Of a stretch of DNA of 64,000 nucleotides, positions 56,308-64,000 are shown piece by piece. Source of the stretch: Heloderma charlesbogerti (lineage: Eukaryota; Chordata; Lepidosauria; Squamata; Helodermatidae); the NCBI GenBank assembly GCA_026122225.1, contig JANEZZ010002683.1, positions 124,001 to 188,000 of the forward strand, in the 5' to 3' direction. The notes below the pieces were generated by a model. That model was given only the letters and a program-made list of their open reading frames with translations. It made no database searches and was not told the origin of the DNA. Every line of letters begins with the position of its first letter. Position 1 is the first letter of the stretch. The translations under genes were made by a program, and so were the position numbers.

Positions 56308-56672
56308 GGGCTCCTTCACGTGGAGCTTTTATCCTGTGATTGAGATCGCTCGATCACTGAAGTTTTTGGGGTCTTTAGATGACTCCCAGGTGTCTCCTGC
56401 ACTATATGCCCTTTGTTCATTTCTAAATAGATAGCAGATAATGAGCTATCAAATTATCCTGTTGTGTTCCACTTGAGTTCCCTCCGTGAAAAGAGGAAAA
56501 GTGGCAAGAAGAGGCGCAAGATCAATGAAAGATAATGGAAGACTCAGATATGGGGAAAGGGGAGGGGGAAAGGAAGCGAGTGAAAAAGGGAGTCATTGTG
56601 ATCCTGCATTTAAAACAGAAGCAGAAAGCCCCATTTTAAATGCAGGATTTTAGGCTGGTGTAGAGATGCTCA
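56308..56672. mobile_element. unclassified MITE, family M2, copy b
   Basis: Full-length counterpart of 9854-10238, sharing GCAGATAATGAGCTA, GTTCCCTC, AATGGAAGACTCAGATATGG and the terminal TCCTGCATTTAAAA stem. Confidence 0.65.
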
Positions 56673-57609
56673 AAGAGCTGGAACATAACAGAAGGATACA
56701 AACTTTTAAAATAAAATTCAATAAGTAAGGTTAACTTTGCTTGAAGTCAAATCTGAAGTATAAGAATTAGCAAAAATGTGTTGCAGTAAAAGGATATTCC
56801 TACTTTGGAAACAGGAGCAAAGGGGAAAACAGCTTGATGTTCTGAACCACATTTTTTTAAGGGGGGGGGAATACCCCTCTGCCTTCCCTTGTGTGCTTGT
56901 AATTCTTAAAATGGTAAGCTTCCAGGCAGGGCCTTGTGATGTTTAACTATTGGAGTACAGCACTTAATATCTTTGGGCACTTTAAAATTAAAACATGACA
57001 ATAATGGATGATGAAATAAAATGATGGCAGGGAACTGAAATATCTTTGTAGCCACTTTCATCAAAGTGGATGCTTTGAGATCTGCTTCCTTCTACAAGGT
57101 GAAGGTGGCTCAGAAATTATCATGAATTTTCTAGACACATCTTGTGAGTCTAGAAAACCATGGTTTGAGTCTGGGAAGTGCTGGGTGTCCTTGAGCATGT
57201 TACTGCCCCCATAGAATTTGGGCAGGTGCTATGATGCAGTTGTCACAATTCTACCTGGTTGCATCAAGGTAGAGATGAAATAGCAAAGTCCACTGCATTG
57301 GTGTGGCTGGAACCAACTGCCTCTTGCAGTGACCATGGCACCTGTTCTTTATGGAACTTCATTATGGAACAGTATGATGAAAGAGTTGGAGCAAAATCTG
57401 TCTGTTTTCTTCCCTCCCCATTCGCTTTTCCTTTTGTATGTTTTAGATCGTAAACCATTATTTTAAACTGTAAACCACCATGTACTTGAGCAGAAAACTG
57501 ATATAGAAATGTAGTAAATTGTGATATCTATCACTCCATAGGAAATTGTGGAAAATGTACCAATTGTAGCTTACAAAGGCTGGATTTGTAATCTGTCCAC
57601 ACTGTAGAG
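56673..57609. other. unassigned sequence
   Basis: No exon or known repeat was recognised. Confidence 0.45.
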
Positions 57610-58189
57610 CTAGTTTACTTAAAACCACATTTGGAGCTTAGTTTCTGTGAGATCTTCCTTAGTGTTAAGGCCCTGCTAGAGGAATCCTCTTCAAAGGAGC
57701 TAAAGGTCCTAGAACAAACAGCACTGAGCAGCACTGAATCCACGCCACAAGTCCAGGAGGCAGTCCAGGAGGAGCCTGGGCCCTTGAGGGAGATGGCCAT
57801 GGGTCCACCACTGCAAGAGGAGAGGAAGTGTGCTTCTGAGATGGAGGCTGAACAATACCAACCCCAGAGTGGTGGCATCTCAAGAGGCAGGCCGGAGCAA
57901 TCACTGTGAGAAATAGTGCTTGTTTGGAAAGGAAGGCTCCTCATGAATAAAGGACTCCTTGTGAGTAGGGCCCTCCTCATGAGGAGCACTTCTACCAGAG
58001 GCTTCTGATGTGCTGCAGCTAAGGCCTAGGTGGGCTCTGGAAGCTCCAACTTTTAGGATGAGACTTGCTGGAACAACATCTTATTTCAGCTTTCGGTACT
58101 TTGAAACTTTGCTTCTTCTTGGACTTGTCTCTTGTGACACTGACCTCTGGACTCCTGATAAAACCCTGCTTTTGGACTGCCCTTTTTTC

Positions 58190-58470
58190 TGGTTTGGTAC
58201 CACTATGCTTTTTAACTTTGCTTGCCTGCTGACTTTGCTAAAAGGATTTGCCCCTACTTTGCAACTCCAGCAAGGGAAGGACTCAGTCACTGTCTATGCC
58301 AGCACTTTCATTTGTTGGTCCAACCTGGGTTGGAATGAAGCAGCCCTATTGGACCAATTTCAGGAAGGATTGGCAGATGATATCCTGGGCCATATTTCCA
58401 CGACAACAGAAGGAGAAGCTAACAGAGGAGTACTGGATTTTTAAAAAAGGAATCGGCTTTTCTGTGAGCA
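58190..58470 (+). pseudogene. gypsy gag fragment (sushi/RTL type)
   Basis: The frame ending at 58444 contains LQLQQGKDSVTVYASTFI, LGWNEAALLDQFQEGLADD and ILGHI, the capsid-like core shared by sushi-ichi gag and the domesticated RTL genes. It is truncated on both sides. It is not a domesticated gene: it is short and directly followed by stops. Confidence 0.7.
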
Positions 58471-58519
58471 GGGTTCCACGGGTAGATACTCTGGACCAGT
58501 AAAAATCGCTTCACAGAAC

Positions 58520-58768
58520 TAGGGATATCAGAGAATTCCACCATGGATCTCAGTGAGGCTGACTGCCAGTGCATTCACCCCCCCCCGAAATCTGTGGCGG
58601 AATGAAGCCCCCTGCCCCACCATCCCATGAAAGGCGCGCGAAACGGAGCACTTACCTGATGCTGTTCGCGCTGCTTTGTGAATGGCGGCAGCTACGGCGG
58701 CCGCCATTTGCGTTCCCTTTTTTGCCGTGATAGGCTACGTAAATACTTACGTAGCCTATCACGGCTAA
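58520..58768. mobile_element. palindromic hAT-type MITE, copy 7 (truncated)
   Basis: Starts TAGGGATATCAGAGAATTCC and has the usual end block (CCACCATGGATCTCAGTGAGG), ACTTACC, GAATGGCGGCAGCTACGGCG and one GATAGGCTACGTAAATAC hairpin (58728-58766). It then stops abruptly at repeat R470. The second end is missing and no duplication is seen. Confidence 0.75.
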
Positions 58769-59247
58769 TGCAGACACACCCACAGTTCTGAAGGGGTTTC
58801 TCGAGCAATTGTGCAATGGCTTCCCTAAGCCCACTAAGGTTTCAATTCATCCAATTTATTTAATTAATCCTTGGAGGCTACACATTCATTCATTCATTCA
58901 TTCATTCATTCATTCATTCATTCATTTGTAACAACAGTGAATTCAGATTGTCTAGAAGCATCAGACTGGTAATGAGCATAAAATTTAGGACTTTAAGGAA
59001 CTGGACTTTGTTCTGCCTTTTCTTTTTGCTACCTGGAGGAGATTCACAGGCAACCAGTTGAGTGCCTTTTTGCAAACTAGGTGCATTCACATTTTTTCTG
59101 CGGTAGTACTGCTACGACGGCGACTACAACTACACATTTATATAGTATAGGTTTGTATTTTATCCCCACATTGCAGCTGGAGTGCTGAAGCTGAGAGCAT
59201 TCTTAGCTGAGGCACGTTTGAACCATTTAACAACTGAAGATTTGTTT
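58769..59247 (-). repeat. interspersed repeat R470, copy 2
   Basis: Reverse complement of 39093-39559. A (ATTC)n tract replaces the (AAAC)n tract of copy 1. Confidence 0.8.
58883..58926. repeat. (ATTC)n microsatellite
   Basis: About eleven units inside repeat R470. Confidence 0.95.
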
Positions 59248-59379
59248 ACTGAATTGGAGCCTTGAGATTGCGCTTAATCGCATTTAAGGAATTGGGCTTT
59301 GAAATGTGCCAAGTCAACTTAGGGGCTTCTCTGTAATTTCTGTGGGCATTCAGAGGGCAAGCCTCATTCAGCACAGTGA

Positions 59380-59665
59380 GAGGAAACACCCCTTGACTGG
59401 GGCCATGGTGAAAGGCACAGCCCTGGACAGGGCTAGCATACCTGAGGCCAACATGGGGGTTGGGGCACGCAGCAACTATACTGCGGAGAACCCGACTTAA
59501 GGAAAAGAATCCAACTTTAAGCAGTCTCCGGAAATCCATTTTTTCCCTGATAAGCTGTGGGGTGTCTGCTGGATGGCCATGATGTCATGTACCCCTAACA
59601 ACCTCAACACACAGCTGGCTTGGAGTAAATCGCTGGTGGAAACACCCCCCCCCCCACATGAGTTA
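59380..59665. repeat. repeat shared with 36786-37060
   Basis: Shared phrases include GTGAAAGGCACA, CTGCGGAGAACC/CTGCAGGGGAGCC, and GGCCATGATGTC followed by AGTAAATC or similar. The two copies are in the same orientation and of unknown class. Confidence 0.4.
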
Positions 59666-59879
59666 GCCTGGTGGAAAGACCATAATCCCTACAAGCTGTA
59701 ATCTACAAGCTGTTGTTTTTGGACAGATGGGCATGGAGAAAGCTGTAGTTTGGCACACCATTCAACTGCTCCTCTTGGGGTTCCCATTCCATCTCCCAGA
59801 CCTCTGGAACCCTTACAGGAATCCATGCAGCTGGGCAGCATCATTTGACAGCTGAAGAAAAAGATGAAGATGAAAAGCT

Positions 59880-60280
59880 GGCCTCTCGTACTGTGGAAAA
59901 GCAGGACATTGTCCCACTACATGCCCAGCAAAATGCTTTTGACCGATGGCACTGGGAAAGGGGCCTAGGTCTGGTTAGGAGCACCCTACTAGGCCCTGTT
60001 CTCCAGAATGTCCTTCATGTCACTTGTAGTGATTTTTTGCTGTCCCGATCAACCTGTCCTGCATATTTCTGTAATGCTGGACTCGGAAGCCTCCAGCAAC
60101 TGCATGGACATTGTAGCTGAGTTTGCAGCTATGCACAAAATTCTAATACACCCCATTAGTGGCCCTGTAACCATGAAAACCATAGATAGCACGTCTTTGG
60201 CCTCAGGACCCATGACTTGGGAAACAGCACACCTCAAATTGGAAATCCAAGGACATTATGAACAACTGCATTTCTAGCTG
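59880..60280 (+). pseudogene. gypsy protease region
   Basis: The frame at 60008-60277 has LHISVMLDSEASSNCMDI where gypsy protease carries its DSGA active site; here it reads DSEA. DSTSLASGPMTWETAHLKLE, the flap-side block, follows. Upstream, about 59845-60000, is degraded gag-pol linker. Confidence 0.65.
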
Positions 60281-60479
60281 GCTGCCATTCCACACTTCCC
60301 ACTGGACTTAGGTATGTCAAGATTGACTCCACACAACCCCTAGAACACCTGGTGCCAGGGAGAAGTAGTTTTTTCCTCAGATTACTTCCATGTACATGGC
60401 TGGCCTGAAAGGATGAACTTCATGACTGATTCCACGCTGCTTCCCACAATGGACTGCCTTCCACCCAAATACCATGAGT

Positions 60480-60800
60480 TCTGTGACACTTTTGACAGAA
60501 AAAGAGGCTGATTGACTACCTGATTGACTACCTTACGACATCAGCTGTACAACTGTGCTATCAAGCTGGTCCTAAGAGCCCAGTTCCTCATGGGGCAGAT
60601 TTACTTACTATGTGAGATGGAGCCTGCTGCCTTATGGGACTTCCTTGAAAAGAACTTGAAATGGGGATTCATCTGGCCCTCTACCAGCTCTGCAGCTGTT
60701 CCAGTGCTGATTGTAAAGAAGAAATGCAGGGAATTGCAACTACGCAATGGTTACTGGGATCTCTGGGCGTTATGCCGCAGTAGTACATTTTGTGATTGTG
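60480..60800 (+). pseudogene. gypsy RT N-terminus
   Basis: HEFCDTFDRKRG-type sequence near 60475 is followed by LWDFLEKNLKWGFIWPSTSS and VPVLIVKKK, the sushi-type RT opening. It ends before any catalytic Asp block. Confidence 0.7.
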
Positions 60801-61784
60801 CATGCCCGATGGCAGCCATTTTGTGAGTCTCCATCCTGAGTCAGCCATTTTGTCACAGTGCCCACAACACTTTCACAAAAAATACAAATGTGCCACAGGC
60901 CTAAAAGGATGCTGAAGCCCTGCATACTTGGGATCACTGTCTTCTCATTATTGTTTTTACTTTATATATGTCTATCTCCTATTTATTCCAACCTCCTATA
61001 TACTCTTTAACTCAGGGGTGGGAACCCTAAATTGAGCCAGGTCCAATTTATGCTCCCCCCGCCGCCACAAGTCAGGCAGGCTGGATGACATCAGGTGGTG
61101 GGCCCACCTGATGCACAGAGAAAGGCAACATCCACCCTGCCCATGTTGCCTTCCTCTGTGCATGCAGTTGCATGTCTCTCTCTTCATGGAGAAAGGGACT
61201 CAGCTAATGTCTGAAGACCAGCTCCTCAAGGCACTACGGAAGCTGGGCACCTTCTCTGCATGCGACTCGCCACCCTGATCAGGGCAGCACATGGAGCATG
61301 AGGGCTCCATCAGATGGTGCCTGGAGGAGCAGCTCCTCCAGGCCCTGGCTGAGCTTGCCATTGCCCTCAGGGTGATGAGCGGACGGAGTTGGCTGGGGCT
61401 TGGTGGAGTGGCTCCTCCAAGTGCCAGCTGAGTCAACCCATTTGTGCACCACACACCATCCTGACTGGGGAGGCATGCGAAGGCTCATTCCACTGGCGCC
61501 TGGGTAAGGAGTTCCTCCAGGCCCTGGCAAAGCTGGGTGCCTACTTTGTGCGATGCTTGCCATCCTGATAGGACTCAGCAAGCAGCTCCTCAGGAGCAAC
61601 TCCTTCAAGCTCTGGCTGAATCATTGGCTTGTCATGGAAAATGCAATCTGGCTGTTATCTCCAATCAGTGAGATAATAGCCGGGAATCTCCTGCACTCCA
61701 TTGTCATTTCAAATTGAGGAAGTGAGTGACAAGCTAAAGGGAATCACAGATCCATCCCCACATTTTGGAGACATTAATGCAGTC
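60801..61784. other. unassigned sequence
   Basis: A CAGGGGTGGGAACCC near 61014 resembles one hAT terminal repeat, but no partner was found. At about 61200-61640 phrases such as GAGCAGCTCCTCCAGGCCCTGG recur three to four times, suggesting a degenerate tandem repeat. Confidence 0.4.
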
Positions 61785-61908
61785 TTCCCAACCTGGTCCC
61801 CTCCAGATGTTTTGGACATCAATGTCCATCAGCCCCAACCACCATGGCTAATGGTCAAGAATGCTGGAAATTGTAGTCCCAAACACCCGGAGGACACCAC
61901 TTTGGGGA
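61785..61908. repeat. hairpin MITE (ACCTGG...CCTCCAGATGTTTTGGA type)
   Basis: CCCCTCCAGATGTTTTGGAC is mirrored by GTCCCAAACACCCGGAGGAC, about 40-bp arms around ACCACCATGGCTAATGG. This is a common hairpin MITE type in reptile genomes. Confidence 0.8.
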
Positions 61909-63229
61909 AAGCTGATTTAGACAGATGCTCTATTTTAATGAATGAAATAAAGATATGATGCCTTTGAAGGAAGTGCATTCTGTCTCCACCTGGCAAATTG
62001 GTTCTGATGTGGTTAAGAACAGGAACTGATGAAAACCTGTAAGATAAAGGCTGAACAGCAAGCATTTTTGTGCTTTATAATTTTATCAGAATTATTAGGT
62101 CACATCATTAATGACACAAATAAGGCAGGATGGGTTTACATAATCTATACAGACTTGAAAGGTTATTTTACAGGAAGCTACCAAAGAAACTAAATTGCCA
62201 TCCACAGAATATAGTTAACTGTTGGCCAAGACACAAAGCAAAATGGAATACAATGCAAAACTTGAAAACTTGAAGGCACCCCTGGTAACGGACTTGGGAT
62301 ATAACTATGTTATAAGGTAAACACAAGTTCCCCACACAGTGTTTTCCTCATAACACAAATGTATGGGTGGGGTTGGGGGGAATATGATATTTTGGAGGGA
62401 GGACATGTCCCTCTTCCTTTCACTCGAGTCATTTTCTAACCTCCCCCCTCCCCCTGCCCTGTCTGGGAACAGGTACAGTACCAGACATGCCATGGGGGTG
62501 ATAGTTGGGAAGGGGGACTTTGCAGGGGAGAATCAGAGGGCCTGAATGGCTTCAGCACCCCCTCCACACCAGTTGTCTCTTCTTTATAAATGCACGTGCA
62601 CACATGCGCACACACTCACAGGCTCCTGAACTCGCTCAGCAAAAATGGGTTTGGGAACACGTTTGTCAAGTTACCATACAGGTTTTGTCCTGCTTTGGCT
62701 GTAGCAAACTCTGACTGCAGGGAATTCAGGAAATCTTCAAGCCTACAGGTGATTAGCCAGTGAGGTCCAGGCTACAACAGAAGTGGTCTAAATCCAGGCA
62801 GAAGTCAGAACACAGGCAGGCAGGCAACAAGGATCAGGCAGCAGTAGGAGTAATCAAATTAACAGGCTAGAGGTCAAACACAGTAAATCAGTCAGGTATG
62901 TTATGCAGTCCAGAAGCAGGATCGTCAGGCAGTGCAAAAAGTCAGGAAACACAGCATCAATCACAGGGCACAGTTCAGGAGGCAAGGTACACAGCAGAGG
63001 AGGGATGGACCAAGTTGCTCCAACACTGGCTGGGTTTCTAGTGAAGGCTTTTAAGCCCAAAGACTGTTGGACCCCACCCAGAGCTCAAGCTGCAGCAAAC
63101 AGAGCTCCCTTTCCAGAGCCATACTCCTGAGGAGTCACTTTCTCCCAAGGAGACCTTTTCTGGAGGCGAGCACTCCTTCACACAGGAGGCCTACTAGCCT
63201 GTCAGGGGCATGGTCATCAGTAGGAGCAG
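61909..63229. other. unassigned, possibly including a gypsy 3' LTR (minus strand)
   Basis: Following the chromodomain fragment (63230-63310), the minus strand runs on into LTR-like sequence with GGGCTTAAAAGCCTTCACTA near 63050. No boundary could be set. The remainder shows nothing recognisable. Confidence 0.4.
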
Positions 63230-64000
63230 GTCAGGAGCATGCTCCCAGGATTGTTCTTCAGGGCCATAACCCTTCCAATCAATGAGATAGGCAGCCACAA
63301 TGGGAGCGAGAGTCTAGGATCTGTGCCTTGGTGATAGAGAAGCCCATCTTGGACCATGTCAGGAGATGTCCCATGAGCCCTGAAGTAGACACCTCTTTTA
63401 TCTGGATTTGTATAAATGGATCTTGTTTTGCTGCTGTCGGATCTCCTCAATCATGGAAATGGGTAGTTGAGTTGCTGCAAAGTTTCCTAGCTAAAGAACT
63501 GCGGACACCAGGTCATCACCTTTAGGTGAGGCAAAGTCTGGTTTTCTGGACAAGAGCTAGGAATGTATGAAGAGCTAGGAATGTATGAAGCAGTAACATT
63601 GAATCAAGAAAAGAAGAGGGGCCACCAAATCTGCCGCTGGTTGAGTTTACAAGTTGTCTGCAGATATTCCAAGTTCTGATGGTCTGTATGCACTTGGACA
63701 GGATGTGCTGCGCCCTTCAGTAGATGTCACCAGGTCTCAAAAGCTGCCTTGATGGCTAACTGTTCCTTGTCCCAAATGGTATAACTGCCTTGAGCAGGAC
63801 TGAGCTTGCAGGAATAGTAAGAACATGGCAGTAAAGACCCATCAGGCTTGGATGGTCGGAGTAAGACCGCCCCAAGGGCAATGCTAGTTACATCAGTTTC
63901 CACTATGAATGGGGTCTGTGGATCTGGATGTTGCAGGATGTGTTCAGAGGTGAGCAGTCCTTTAAGCCTTTGGAATGCTTTCTGGGTGGTGGTCCCCCAG
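63230..64000 (-). mobile_element. chromovirus-type Ty3/gypsy fragment: RT/RNase H end and chromodomain, antisense
   Basis: The minus strand from the window edge encodes FQRLKGLLTSEHILQHPDPQ, PFIVETDVTSIALGAVLL and SYTIWDKEQLAIKAAFETW, the RT connection and RNase H of sushi-type gypsy. It continues to [16 protein letters not shown] (about 63620). Integrase is missing except its C-terminal chromodomain, AYLIDWKGYGPEEQSWE (63238-63302). The element continues beyond 64000. Confidence 0.8.

Larger units (their letters stand above)
57610..60800 (+). mobile_element. chromovirus-type Ty3/gypsy (sushi-like), sense, heavily broken
   Basis: Pieces occur in the normal order gag, protease, RT on the plus strand. 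They are separated by MITE copy 7, repeat R470 and other insertions (58520-59800). The RT stops after its N-terminal part at about 60790. A chromodomain and RNase H of the same type occur on the minus strand at 63230-64000, so at least two elements or an inversion are involved. Confidence 0.65.

Noticed and set aside
58190..58470. Domesticated RTL/PEG10-like gene
   Set aside because: Only a short gag core is present, stops follow at once, and the context is a broken gypsy element.
61014..61030. hAT element starting CAGGGGTGGGAACCC
   Set aside because: No matching inverted end or duplication was found in the following 1 kb.

Overview
The window reads as the repeat-rich, non-coding interior of a reptile genome, most likely a squamate (lizard or snake). 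A BovB (RTE) LINE lies alongside CR1 and L2 LINEs, tRNA-derived SINEs, hairpin DNA transposons, Ty3/gypsy elements and a gammaretrovirus-like ERV, all on one stretch. No bacterial genes, rRNA or CRISPR are present. Only one host coding exon is recognised: the last coding exon of a delta-protocadherin (best match PCDH1, minus strand, 17736-18121). Its probable 3' UTR runs toward lower coordinates (candidate poly(A) signal near 13953). If that gene is intact, everything above 18122 is its intron or lies beyond it.

Layout: 1-3.1 kb old L2 and unassigned sequence. 3.1-7.9 kb an antisense Ty3/gypsy element whose integrase lies upstream of reverse transcriptase (Gmr1-like order), broken by an L2 tail and a palindromic MITE. 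8-13.8 kb old CR1/L2 fragments and non-autonomous DNA transposons. 13.9-18.1 kb PCDH1 3' end. 18.1-21.5 kb unassigned sequence and SINEs. 21.5-31.4 kb a BovB 5' half fused to CR1, then a second and third CR1 sharing a duplicated composite segment. 32-35 kb a nearly full-length antisense L2. 35-44.7 kb unassigned sequence, two palindromic MITEs and a possible LTR. 44.75-56.1 kb an antisense CR1 split by a complete but inactivated provirus (45859-55149). 57.6-64 kb broken chromovirus-type gypsy fragments on both strands.

The most striking system is a family of seven non-autonomous elements (5401, 26631, 37256, 40351, 47857, 50111, 58520). The six with both ends have TAGGG-type ends, mostly matching the inverted repeat TAGGGATG/CATCCCTA, and 8-bp target duplications (five exact, one 7/8), as in the hAT superfamily. 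Their interiors are palindromes built from smaller palindromes, with terminal hairpins and a paired subterminal ACTTACC/GGTAAGT motif. Two copies sit inside the provirus, one in gag and one 10 bp past the reverse-transcriptase YVDD box. The order of events there is therefore CR1, then ERV, then MITE. Elements in this window do not cooperate as an operon; their relation is nested insertion.
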